DNA of 42,672 bases from Lachnospiraceae bacterium (GTDB lineage Bacteria > Bacillota > Clostridia > Lachnospirales > Lachnospiraceae), in the NCBI GenBank assembly GCA_017479935.1, contig JAFVBO010000024.1, positions 1 through 42,672 on the forward strand. Reading direction: 5' to 3'. Below are positions 7,075-15,132 of the stretch, piece by piece. Positions within the stretch are counted from its first letter, which is position 1. Every line of letters starts with the position of its first letter. The position numbers were made by a program, and so were the translations under genes. The notes beneath the pieces are model-generated. The model searched no databases. It was not told the origin of the DNA and saw only the letters and a list, made by a program, of their open reading frames with translations.

Positions 7075-8103
7075 TCACTCCACAACCCTCACATACCCAG
7101 ACTCTTCTACCAGCCTCTGCCCCTCCTCGGATAACAGCCAACTGATCAGCACAGAGATGTTTTCATTGCTGTTATCTTCCCGGTAGATCGCGTAAAATGA
7201 GCTGACCAGGGGATAACTGCGGTCCCTTATATGATCCGCGCTGGGATACACACCATCCAAGGAGATGATCTTCACCGCTTCATTTTCTACAATACCTTCC
7301 ATGTAATAGCGGAAGGAAAAGCCTATGGCTCCACCGGTCAGGGCAAACAGCGATTTTCCGCCCACGGGCGTATCCCCCATAAATTTGAGAAATGACGTCT
7401 GACTCCCGCTGCCCGCAAGCCTTGATACGGGATTGATCGTTCGGTTTGCCCCGCCCACATCGGACCAGTTTGTGTACTCGCCGGAGTAAATCTTTCGGAT
7501 TTGATCAGACGTTAGCCCATCTACCGGATTCTTTTCATTGACAAAGAACACGAAGGCTTCCAGGCCGATCGGGACATAGACAAGCGTTACCCCCTGCTCC
7601 TTCGCGTAGGCTTCCTGCTCTTTTGAAGGCCCGGCGCCAAAAAACACATCGGTTTCCCCGTCTACCACCGCCTTGTACCCGCGCACCGTATTTTTATATT
7701 GCATAACGCTGTCCGCGGCAAAATTCTCCCCTGTGGAATTGTCGTCCGAGAACGTGCCGCCCTCAAACGTTACGCAGCCTTCCGGGTACAGGTTGTGGAT
7801 CACGGCAGCGTAAACCGGCACCAGCGCCGTCGCCCCGTCCAGAACCGGAAGATCCCCCGTCAAGGTAAGAGACGTATGGGTTTCCGGGAGTTTGGTTTCT
7901 TCCTGATGCGGCAGATAGCTTTCCAAATCGATCATGCGCGCCTGGAACGTCCCATCAAAATTTCCCGCAAGCCTGCGCGTGAGAACCTGATACATACTGA
8001 AATTGAACGCGGCAAACAGAGCTGCCACCGCCAGGATTGCAGCCCATTGCCTGAGAAGCAGCTGGCTGCGTTTCTGCATCTGTGCTGTATTATACTGTTT
8101 CAT
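7075..8103 (-). CDS. Membrane-anchored PstS-like substrate-binding protein
   Basis: 342 residues from the ATG at 8103, with AAGGAG eleven bases upstream. A longer frame extends upstream but runs into the palindromic element and lacks a ribosome site. Residues 19-40 (WAAILAVAALFAAFNFSMYQVL) form one membrane segment and there is no lipobox Cys, unlike usual PstS lipoproteins. The rest is a periplasmic-binding-like domain: GADSVMQ-type loop, VFFVNEKNPVDGLTSDQIRKIYSG, and SRLAGSGSQTSF, the oxyanion-binding loop of phosphate-binding proteins. No pstCAB genes are nearby. It is encoded 2 bases after a 46-residue membrane peptide, so it may be a sensor rather than a transporter subunit. Confidence 0.85.
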   Translation of the reverse strand: MKQYNTAQMQKRSQLLLRQWAAILAVAALFAAFNFSMYQVLTRRLAGNFDGTFQARMIDLESYLPHQEETKLPETHTSLTLTGDLPVLDGATALVPVYAAVIHNLYPEGCVTFEGGTFSDDNSTGENFAADSVMQYKNTVRGYKAVVDGETDVFFGAGPSKEQEAYAKEQGVTLVYVPIGLEAFVFFVNEKNPVDGLTSDQIRKIYSGEYTNWSDVGGANRTINPVSRLAGSGSQTSFLKFMGDTPVGGKSLFALTGGAIGFSFRYYMEGIVENEAVKIISLDGVYPSADHIRDRSYPLVSSFYAIYREDNSNENISVLISWLLSEEGQRLVEESGYVRVVE

Positions 8104-8105
8104 TC

Positions 8106-8246
8106 TCACCACAGCTCCTTCCCGATAAAATAAATGATGGAGCAGTGCTGATAGGCATATATCGCGTACAGAAAGTGTGCGATTGTCAAGGCAAGGCCGA
8201 TGCCTGCCGTCAGAATAAGAATGAGTAAGAATGTGCGCTCCTTCAT
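8106..8246 (-). CDS. 46-residue membrane microprotein
   Basis: The start at 8246 has GGAGG five bases upstream (GGAGGATATCATG), an excellent site. A longer frame upstream runs through the palindromic element and is rejected. The product begins MKERTFLLILILTAGIGLAL and continues TIAHFLYAIYAYQHCSIIYF: one long or two short membrane segments with a short polar end. Its TGA stop lies 2 bases before the start of the PstS-like gene, so the two are translationally coupled. No family is recognised. It may assemble with, or regulate, the PstS-like protein. Confidence 0.7.
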   Translation of the reverse strand: MKERTFLLILILTAGIGLALTIAHFLYAIYAYQHCSIIYFIGKELW

Positions 8247-8265
8247 GATATCCTCCATGTATCGG

Positions 8266-8428
8266 TTCAGCACAGGTCCCAGGCCATCCGCCTGCGGCGT
8301 ATGTCGCGCCTTTGGCGCTTTTGCCTGGGACTGTCGTGGTGGGGCGCCCACCACGACATCTGCAGAAAAGCAAGGAAAAGTGGCTGCAAGCAGCCATTTT
8401 CCTGCATTTTCTGCAGATCCGTGCTGAA
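8266..8428. repeat. Palindromic MITE-like element, long form
   Basis: Terminal inverted repeats TTCAGCAC (8266-8273) and GTGCTGAA (8421-8428) bound three successive palindromes. GTCCCAGGC near 8277 pairs with GCCTGGGAC ending near 8331. TGTCGTGGTGGG (8332-8343) pairs perfectly with 8347-8358. A third, nearly complete stem spans 8360-8416. The left end (GGTCCCAGGCCATCCGC) recurs at 23645-23662 and 32468-32484. It separates two genes of one operon and supplies misleading open frames. No coding capacity is seen. Confidence 0.75.
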
Positions 8429-8438
8429 TATTTCTATA

Positions 8439-9002
8439 TTACATATAGACAATCGCCATAAACAAGAGTCCGATCATGCCGCCCGTCACTAACATGAGCA
8501 CAAGGGCGATCGCTCCAAACAGATTTTTCAGGATGCGGCGTGTTTTGACTTCTTCCTCGGGGATGCTTCCCGGCACCTCCCTGTTTTTCTTTCGCGCGCT
8601 TTGATAGCGATGACGGAATATAAAAAACAACACTGCCATGAAAACCGGGATCGCATAGATCAGAACATTATAAATAGCATTCTCAAAAAAACGCATTCCC
8701 ATGCCGTACACCCACGTTGCCCAAAGCGCATAAAGAAGCAGCAGGCCAATAAACGGCAGCAGGATCATTCTTCGTTTGTGCTTCTGGATCTTCTCTGTAA
8801 GTATCGCGGAAGGCTCTTTTTTATTCTCTTTTTTCGCGTCCAGATAATGATAGAGCGAGAAACAGAATAACCCGATCAGAAACAGGAGCAGGACAGCGCT
8901 CACAACGAAATAAATCGTCAGCTCTATCCCGCGGTTAGATGGATAGATTCCATAAAATTCATGGGTTATAATACCGGCATATACATTTACATAGGTTAAC
9001 AT
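8439..9002 (-). CDS. Four-segment membrane protein of unknown function
   Basis: 187 residues from the ATG at 9002, which has AAAGGAG nine bases upstream; the in-frame ATG at 9023 lies ahead of that site and lacks one of its own. Predicted membrane segments: about 25-48 (ELTIYFVVSAVLLLFLIGLFCF), 78-100 (MILLPFIGLLLLYALWATWVY), 108-130 (YNVLIYAIPVFMAVLFFIF) and 160-185 (LFGAIALVLMLVTGGMIGLLF). Two basic, Lys/Glu-rich loops lie between them (KKENKKEPSA, RYQSARKKNREVPG). It follows the LytTR-like fragment and precedes the microprotein and PstS-like gene. LytTR genes are often followed by DUF3021 membrane proteins, but this one is longer and not obviously of that family. Confidence 0.75.
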   Translation of the reverse strand: MLTYVNVYAGIITHEFYGIYPSNRGIELTIYFVVSAVLLLFLIGLFCFSLYHYLDAKKENKKEPSAILTEKIQKHKRRMILLPFIGLLLLYALWATWVYGMGMRFFENAIYNVLIYAIPVFMAVLFFIFRHRYQSARKKNREVPGSIPEEEVKTRRILKNLFGAIALVLMLVTGGMIGLLFMAIVYM

Positions 9003-9046
9003 CGCGATCTGCTCCTTTCTCATGTTTTGATCTTCTGACCCCTACT

Positions 9047-9295
9047 CTATTCTCTTTTTTGTTCCCGAAAGTGAATAACACTTCCCACAATATTTCCTAT
9101 GCCGTCCGCATAAAAACGCAAAATGGATTCCTGGTCTATCAAAACCGCTTTCTCCTGCAAAAACGCGAGCACAGGCCCCGCCTGAAGACCGGAGAGGCTC
9201 TCCATCAGTTCCTGGATTTGGGGCGTTAACTCTTTCGCTGTGATAACAACCTCCGGTTCATCCTGATCGGGATTATGAACAAAACGCACTTTCAT
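9047..9295 (-). CDS. LytTR-like protein truncated within its DNA-binding domain
   Basis: 82 residues from the ATG at 9295, with GAGGGGG upstream. The sequence (MKVRFVHNPDQDEPEVVITA, ELTPQIQELMESLSG, then AVLIDQESILRFYADGIG) follows the pattern of clostridial single-domain LytTR regulators: an acidic EEEVVI strand, an ELTPxIQ helix and a DIL-FF-ADG beginning of the LytTR fold. Those proteins have about 145 residues; this one stops soon after the first LytTR strands, so the DNA-contacting half is absent. No continuation appears in the other minus-strand frames before the next gene. It has a good promoter and ribosome site, so it may be expressed as a small protein rather than being dead. Family assignment is by eye. 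Confidence 0.55.
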   Translation of the reverse strand: MKVRFVHNPDQDEPEVVITAKELTPQIQELMESLSGLQAGPVLAFLQEKAVLIDQESILRFYADGIGNIVGSVIHFREQKRE

Positions 9296-9320
9296 GGCGC
9301 TCACCCCCTCTACATGAGTT

Positions 9321-9349
9321 AGCATACCAAAGCGGTTAATAATTGTCCA
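9321..9349 (-). promoter_or_regulatory. Promoter of the LytTR-like/membrane/PstS-like operon
   Basis: TGGACA (9344-9349) and TATGCT (9321-9326) are 17 bp apart on the minus strand. A start about 19-20 bases before the ATG at 9295 gives a very short leader containing the ribosome site. Confidence 0.6.
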
Positions 9350-9392
9350 TGGTTTTTAGACAGATGGTTCGTTTCCGTTGACAAGTGGTAAC

Positions 9393-9420
9393 AAAAAAGC
9401 CGCGTTTTTTACGCGGCTTT
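9393..9420 (-). terminator. Intrinsic terminator of the SNF2 gene
   Basis: AAAGCCGCGT and ACGCGGCTTT form a perfect 10-bp stem around a 5-base loop. On the minus strand it ends in a run of six T residues (9393-9398). It lies 27 bases after the stop of the SNF2 gene. Confidence 0.9.
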
Positions 9421-9446
9421 CCAACCTGAGTCTCTGACATAATCCC

Positions 9447-12400
9447 TTACGCAAGGACAAACGCGATGTCTTCCAGACTGGCACTAGTTACGGAACCGTC
9501 GTCGTCGGAGATGACCTGGCGGATCACTTCTTTTTTGATTTCCTGAAGTTCCAGGACCCTCTGCTCAATGCTGTCAGCAGCGATCAATTTGATCACTTCT
9601 ACGTTCCTGGTCTGTCCGATCCGGTGGGTCCGGTCAGAAGCCTGGTTTTCCGCAGCAACGTTCCACCAGGGATCCAGGTGAATGACCGTGTCTGCTCCGG
9701 TCAGGTTTAAGCCGGTTCCTCCAGCTTTTAAGGAGATTAAAAACACATCCGTACCACTGCCATTGTTAAAGGAATCCATCATCTCAATCCGGTCTTTGGC
9801 AGATGTCGCACCGCTCAGGAAATAGGCTGGAATGCCCAGCTTCCTTAGCAGGTGTTCGACGGATTCCAGGGCTTTTACAAACTGTGAAAAGATGAGAATC
9901 CGATGATGCTGTTCTAAATACTCGGGAATGAGCGAAGACAGCATCTCCAGTTTTCCGCTGCCGCCAGAATACCCTTCCGTGAACATGGCGGGATCCACGC
10001 AGACCTGACGCAGCCTTGTAAGGTAGGGCAGGATATCAAAAGCTTTTCCGCTTTCCGACAGCTGGTTGCGGGCTTCCATCCGCAAGGCTTCATACAGTTT
10101 TCTCTGGCCGGTGCTCATATCGGCCGAGAGGATGCGTTCGTATTTCGGCGGCAGATCCTCCAGTACATCTTCCTTGACCCGCCTCAGGATAAACGGGGCT
10201 GATTTCCGCGCAATGACAGCGGTATCGCTGTCCTTGAAACGGGAAAGTTCCTCAAAGTACCCGGGCATGATATAGTCAAAAATACTCCAGAGATCCACGA
10301 CGCTGTTTTCTATGGGCGTCCCGGTCAGGGCAAAACGGTGACTGACCTTCAATTCCTTTACGGACTTGGTTTTGAGAGCATGGACGTTCTTGATGTACTG
10401 TGCTTCATCCAGAACCCCGTAGTTAAATTCACCATTATATTTCACGATGTCGTTTCGCAAGGAATCATAGGAGGTAATATAGACTGCCTTTTCTTTGTAG
10501 TCGATAGCGGCGATTTTTTCACTCCTCTGGCTGTCCGTTCCGTAAATAGCCGTCACCTTTGTTGTTCCGTCAAAGCGCGCGAATTCACTGATCCAGTTGA
10601 AAACCAGGCTCTTCGGGCAGACAACCAGGCTGGGCTTACTAGTACGATCAGACTTAATCAGGGCAATAACCTGGATGGTTTTCCCAAGGCCCATGTCATC
10701 TGCCAGAATGCCACCCATTCCGTATCTGGTGAGAATGGACAGCCATTTAAAGCCTTCCGCCTGGTAATCCCGCAGTTCCCCGTTCAGCTTCGGGAGGGTT
10801 ATATCCGCTTCCTTAAACGAACGAATCTCTTCGATCATATCCCGCAGGTATTTATCCACCCGGCAGCTTTTCTCATGAGAAAAGGCTTTGATGGCGTTAA
10901 CCATGGAAAGCGTCTTTTTCCGGTATAAATCCTTGGGATCCATGCCAAAGTCCTGGACGGCATCCCCTAAATCCCGTGCCGCTTCGCTGTCCAGATCAAC
11001 AATCTTGTTGCCGCTTAACAGGATATACTTTTTCTTTTTCCGAAGGCCCGCAATGATCTTCTCCAGTTCAGCCTCGCTGTATTCGCTCTTCTCCAGGAAC
11101 ACCTGAACCAGGTTGTTTTTATAGGTAACCCGGATGACGGGCTTCCCAACCGACTTCAGTTCCTTGTTCTGAAGACTCTCAGAAAGATACACGTTAGTCA
11201 GGCTTCTTAGGCGGGTGAAATCCAGCTTGAAGAAAGTAAGGATGCGCCCCTCATCCTCCATGACACCGTTCACAAATCCCAGAGTGGAAAGATAATTCTG
11301 AAGCAGCTCGCATTTCACCTGGTCAATCCGATCTGTCAGACTGGCAGCCTGTATTTCCTTTCCTTCCTTCAAAACAGTGGTCCTGGCTGTGATGGTGGAT
11401 TTCTCGAAATCAAAATACGTATTCAGCCGAATCTGGCTCAAGATAAAATCCTGCGAAACCGTTTTGTCCACATCGAACATTTCGAAAAAGCGGGAATAGA
11501 TGTTTTTCTTGAAATCCTTCATGATCGGCTTCACCGGGACAGAAGGATTCCGTACAACCAGATCGATCAGGTTGATTTCTTCCGACGTATGATCTACCCG
11601 GTCCAGAAATGCCATATCTACCCCTTTTTTATCCCGGGTTATCAGATATCCCTTGCCGGACAGATTTATGAATTCCTGCGTTTCTTCGTTAATATCTGCA
11701 GAAAGCATATACCTGCTGTCAATGTGAAGGCGGACTTTTCTGGATGCCATCCGAACTTTTACGGCGGTTTCGTTGTAATAAACCACACGACCAGATAAAA
11801 GCTCCAGGATATTTCCCAGCAAGCTGTTGCTTATTGTGATATACCGCTTGTTGTTAATATCCGATTGACGGCCTTTCGTGATTTTAGCTGTCATAAGGAT
11901 CTTCATCACGGCAGCGTCTTCTTCATTCAGGTTTTCCGTATCGTGTGTGAGAACAAGATCCTTTCCGTACGAAATCGTCTGCCCGGATTTAAACGCACCC
12001 ACAAACTCCTGGGCATCCTTGACCACGTACATTCTTCCATGGCCTACCTTAAAAGACAGGGCGTTGAAACCATCCTCCCTGTAAATAAGCCATTCTATGC
12101 CTGCCTTATCGCTCTCTGTAAAGAGGAGTTTTTCATCCTTTAAAGATCCGCAAAGTTCCTGATATTCCCTGGCAAACCGGGAGTGCTTTTGCTCAAAAAG
12201 ATACGCATCAACCAGATCCTGATTTTTCTCACAGGCTTTCTGGTATTCTTCCTCCCGCCCCTTAAGGCAAACCCGCCGGATAAGGGAGGAAGGATAAGCC
12301 AGGCCTTCATACGTATCCTGTTCGGTAGTCAGGAGACCCTCGTTCTCAACGACATGAAGGAGTATTCCTGGGCCTTCCGGATCCCTGATTTGAAAGTTAA

Positions 12401-13919
12401 CGGTATAGTTATCATTCCTGTTTTCAATACTGTATTCACAGGAAAAATAGACTGCCAGCTCATTTTCCGGTACTCCCTTCCGAAAGGCGACGCCTTTGCA
12501 TGGAAGACCCAGAAGCTTTAAAACATATCCATGCAACAGACGACTGTCCGGAAGCCGGGATACTCTTTCCAGGATGGTTTTTTTGAAGGCATCATTCCTT
12601 GAAACGCCCAGACGGTGGCTGGTGCGAAGGATAAATCGTCCCTTGGCTGTATAGTCGTCTTCTGGAATCAGCTTGTCCAGCGTATAGCAGAAGCTTTCTT
12701 CGGAAAGCGGCATGTTGCTGATCTGCTTTTTCTGATCCTCCAGAGGGAGCCTTTTGATGTCGTCCAGAGACATGGCCATTGTTTTCAGCCTGCTATACAC
12801 CTGGGCGGCCTGATCCAGAGGAAGCCTTGTCATCAGATGATAAAACGCCTGAACCGCTTCCTTCTGATGGCTTATGGCATCCAGCTTTTCAGCCACTGGC
12901 GGAATCAACGACAAATCCAGCTCCGGAAATGCGGCAATCCGCTCCAGATAGGGCATGTCGCACAGCTCCAGCTTTTCTTTTCCTTCTGCAAAATAGCGAA
13001 GCAGGACAGCTAAGTCTCCCCGGTACTTCAACAGAAACTCTTTATAAGGGTAGCTCTCAAAATTTTTCTGGAGTTCTACTTCCTTCACAGTCCGGTAATA
13101 GTCTTTCAGCACGCGCTTTAAACTGACACGGTTGGAACGATGCTGCCGATCCTCATAGTCTTCGGCATCCGCGAAAGAACCATCTTCCAGAACGACCCTT
13201 TGGTACCCAGGATCATCAAAAAGGGCAAAGAGAAGAAAGGCACGATTTTCCTCCAGATAACGGGCGTCGTATTCATAGCGAGGGGTCATATCCAGAATAT
13301 ATTCATGGAGTTGCCAGATATACTCATCGCTGTTTGCTGCGTTTGCCATCCGGACAATATCCCGCTCTGCCTGCACCAGCTTCTCATCAATGGCACCATT
13401 TTCGTCCAGGTTATGGATAGCGGATGTCAGATCCGGATCCGGGAAGATCGTTTTGTCTACAGGCTGCTCTGTGTAAACATAGCTGCGCTGCAGAGAGATG
13501 ATTTTGGAATCCAGCTTTCTGCCAGCTGCCTGAATATGGGCACAGCACCGTTTTCCACAGCTGCATTCCATGTCATAAAAATAACTGACCTTGACATATC
13601 GGATCTTATATTGCTCTTTGCCCATCGAGACGTTTACCCGCATGCCGGTATCCTTTTCGGGAAGGAATTGAAACGTTCCCCGCTCCATCAGGCCATTCAC
13701 AATTGACTCGTCTCTCTTGGAGAGATACCCCCCGTTTCTGTTCGCATACCATCGAAGCCGGTCTATGGCGCTTTTCCTGCTGATTCCTTTACTCACTGTG
13801 GACAAGGTTCCATCCTCAAAAAAGCAGGAACAGGAGTCCTCGTTATACCGAATATGATATAGAATCCCCAGTCCGTGTTTAAGATCCAGCGCGTATTCCC
13901 AATTGAATGACTGCCACAT
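9447..13919 (-). CDS. SWIM zinc-finger SNF2-family ATPase
   Basis: 1490 residues. A SWIM zinc finger (C119-x-C121 ... C126-x-H128) lies near the N-terminus. About 900 residues of helicase-associated sequence follow. The SNF2 motor occupies about 1045-1490: Walker A LADDMGLGKT, motif II LDEAQ, motif III ALTGTPIEN, motif V GGTGLNLTGADTVIHLDPWW, motif VI SDRTHRIGQTRNVEV. Such proteins are ATP-driven double-stranded-DNA translocases, related to RapA/HepA; the precise role of the bacterial SWIM type is unsettled (transcription recycling, repair or phage defence). It is flanked by its own promoter and terminator, so it is a single-gene unit. No disruption is seen over its great length. Confidence 0.95.
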   Translation of the reverse strand: MWQSFNWEYALDLKHGLGILYHIRYNEDSCSCFFEDGTLSTVSKGISRKSAIDRLRWYANRNGGYLSKRDESIVNGLMERGTFQFLPEKDTGMRVNVSMGKEQYKIRYVKVSYFYDMECSCGKRCCAHIQAAGRKLDSKIISLQRSYVYTEQPVDKTIFPDPDLTSAIHNLDENGAIDEKLVQAERDIVRMANAANSDEYIWQLHEYILDMTPRYEYDARYLEENRAFLLFALFDDPGYQRVVLEDGSFADAEDYEDRQHRSNRVSLKRVLKDYYRTVKEVELQKNFESYPYKEFLLKYRGDLAVLLRYFAEGKEKLELCDMPYLERIAAFPELDLSLIPPVAEKLDAISHQKEAVQAFYHLMTRLPLDQAAQVYSRLKTMAMSLDDIKRLPLEDQKKQISNMPLSEESFCYTLDKLIPEDDYTAKGRFILRTSHRLGVSRNDAFKKTILERVSRLPDSRLLHGYVLKLLGLPCKGVAFRKGVPENELAVYFSCEYSIENRNDNYTVNFQIRDPEGPGILLHVVENEGLLTTEQDTYEGLAYPSSLIRRVCLKGREEEYQKACEKNQDLVDAYLFEQKHSRFAREYQELCGSLKDEKLLFTESDKAGIEWLIYREDGFNALSFKVGHGRMYVVKDAQEFVGAFKSGQTISYGKDLVLTHDTENLNEEDAAVMKILMTAKITKGRQSDINNKRYITISNSLLGNILELLSGRVVYYNETAVKVRMASRKVRLHIDSRYMLSADINEETQEFINLSGKGYLITRDKKGVDMAFLDRVDHTSEEINLIDLVVRNPSVPVKPIMKDFKKNIYSRFFEMFDVDKTVSQDFILSQIRLNTYFDFEKSTITARTTVLKEGKEIQAASLTDRIDQVKCELLQNYLSTLGFVNGVMEDEGRILTFFKLDFTRLRSLTNVYLSESLQNKELKSVGKPVIRVTYKNNLVQVFLEKSEYSEAELEKIIAGLRKKKKYILLSGNKIVDLDSEAARDLGDAVQDFGMDPKDLYRKKTLSMVNAIKAFSHEKSCRVDKYLRDMIEEIRSFKEADITLPKLNGELRDYQAEGFKWLSILTRYGMGGILADDMGLGKTIQVIALIKSDRTSKPSLVVCPKSLVFNWISEFARFDGTTKVTAIYGTDSQRSEKIAAIDYKEKAVYITSYDSLRNDIVKYNGEFNYGVLDEAQYIKNVHALKTKSVKELKVSHRFALTGTPIENSVVDLWSIFDYIMPGYFEELSRFKDSDTAVIARKSAPFILRRVKEDVLEDLPPKYERILSADMSTGQRKLYEALRMEARNQLSESGKAFDILPYLTRLRQVCVDPAMFTEGYSGGSGKLEMLSSLIPEYLEQHHRILIFSQFVKALESVEHLLRKLGIPAYFLSGATSAKDRIEMMDSFNNGSGTDVFLISLKAGGTGLNLTGADTVIHLDPWWNVAAENQASDRTHRIGQTRNVEVIKLIAADSIEQRVLELQEIKKEVIRQVISDDDGSVTSASLEDIAFVLA

Positions 13920-14000
13920 ATTATTTCCTTCTTAACATATAGAAATGATTTTCTTTACTTTATAATGGTTCCCTGCATGAACCAATCTTTTTTCGCAGGT

Positions 14001-14029
14001 ATTATACTATAACTTCCCGATTGGGACAA
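14001..14029 (-). promoter_or_regulatory. Sigma-A promoter of the SNF2 gene
   Basis: TTGTCC (14024-14029) and a perfect TATAAT (14001-14006) are 17 bp apart on the minus strand. The start codon is about 80 bases downstream, after AGAAGGA. Confidence 0.75.
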
Positions 14030-14089
14030 TCTTTTTGTGCCTGGTGAATACCCGACCAGTGATGTGCTTAAGTAGATACTACGTTCACA

Positions 14090-14118
14090 TTGACAAGCGG
14101 ATGTAAAAACGCTAGACT
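14090..14118 (+). promoter_or_regulatory. Probable promoter of the histidinol phosphatase gene
   Basis: A perfect TTGACA (14090-14095) is followed after 17 bp by TAGACT (14113-14118), a weak -10. The start codon is about 60 bases further. It points away from the SNF2 promoter. Confidence 0.5.
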
Positions 14119-14181
14119 ATGCTTTATCATATCATGTTGATGGAGAGAAGATTTTAACCCCATATAATGCGAGGAATTCCC

Positions 14182-14979
14182 ATGTACTGTGATTATCATT
14201 TTCATACCTGTTTTTCCAGCGATTCGACCGCCCCTGTGGAGGATCAGATCCGGCGCGCCATCGTCCTTGGCATGACGCAGATCTGCATCACCGACCACCA
14301 GGACTTTGATTTTCCTCCCGGAGAGCTGACTTTCCAATTTGATACGGAGGAATATTTCCGTATTCTTCGCCCTTTACAGGAAAAATATCGAGACCAGATT
14401 TGCCTGAAAATCGGGGTGGAACTGGGCATACAGCCTTCCCTGGGCGAAAAGCTGGCCGCTTATTACAAAGAGTATCCCTTTGATTATTGCATTGGTTCTA
14501 CTCATCTGGTCAGGCGCATGGATCCGTACGAGGCGGAATACTGGAAAGGACGCCCGGTGACGAAGGCTTTGCGGGAATATTTTGAAGAAGTGTTCACGAA
14601 CATCCAGGCCTTTCCCGATGCGGATTCTTTAGGTCACCTGGATTACGCGGTCCGCTACGCGCCGAACCGCGAGGGTTACGACTGGAAAAACTATCAGGAC
14701 GTGATTGACGAGACGCTGAAGTTCCTTATTCGAAAGGACATCTGTCTGGAATGCAACACCGCCGGTTTTAAAGCCGGGCTGGGGCATCCCAACCCCACGG
14801 AAGGAATTTTGAAGCGCTACAAGGAGTTGGGCGGAGAAGCCATCACACTCGGAAGCGACGGGCATGAGCCGGCGTACTTAGGGCAGCATTTCGATCGGAT
14901 CGGGGAGCTGTTAAAGGGATGCGGATTTCATGAGTACGTGATTTTTGAAAAGCATAGGCCGCGAGTGTTGCCGCTGTAG
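14182..14979 (+). CDS. hisK: Histidinol-phosphatase, PHP family
   Basis: 265 residues from the ATG at 14182, with GAGG seven bases before it; the ATG at 14167 lies before that site. PHP metal motifs are visible: DYHFHTCFSSDS at the N-terminus, ITDHQDFDF (about residue 38), GVELGIQ, GSTHLV, LGHLDYAVRY and LGSDGHEP near the C-terminus. The length fits HisK/HisJ-type histidinol-phosphatases, which dephosphorylate L-histidinol phosphate in histidine synthesis. No other his gene is in the window, so a related phosphoesterase role cannot be excluded. The gene stands alone between divergent and convergent neighbours. Confidence 0.85.
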   Translation: MYCDYHFHTCFSSDSTAPVEDQIRRAIVLGMTQICITDHQDFDFPPGELTFQFDTEEYFRILRPLQEKYRDQICLKIGVELGIQPSLGEKLAAYYKEYPFDYCIGSTHLVRRMDPYEAEYWKGRPVTKALREYFEEVFTNIQAFPDADSLGHLDYAVRYAPNREGYDWKNYQDVIDETLKFLIRKDICLECNTAGFKAGLGHPNPTEGILKRYKELGGEAITLGSDGHEPAYLGQHFDRIGELLKGCGFHEYVIFEKHRPRVLPL

Positions 14980-14991
14980 CGTGTGTGACAG

Positions 14992-15119
14992 GGTGACAGG
15001 GGACGGAGGTGACAGGGGACGGGCCTGTGTCACAAAAGCTATCAGCTTTTGGAAGGTGACAGGGGACGGGCCTGTGTCACCTTCCTGTCAGTTTGTGACA
15101 CAGGCCCGTCCCCTGTCAC
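14992..15119. repeat. Cluster of REP-like GTGACAGGGGACGGG units
   Basis: Four units lie between the convergent phosphatase and glgA genes: 14992-15006 (partial), 15008-15033, 15055-15080, and an inverted copy at 15095-15119. The full unit begins GGTGACAGGGGACGGG and ends CCTGTGTCAC. The inverted copy can pair perfectly with unit 2 or 3. Between units 2 and 3, AAAAGCT pairs with AGCTTTT. Such units resemble REP sequences of clostridia linked to RAYT transposases. Here they may also act as a bidirectional terminator; no other terminator is seen. Confidence 0.8.
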
Positions 15120-15132
15120 ACTGTCACACTTT

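Noticed and set aside
8267-8452. Small minus-strand frame ending near RRRRMAWDLC, echoed at 32292-32516
   Set aside because: These are translations of the palindromic element, not genes; similarity comes from the DNA repeat.
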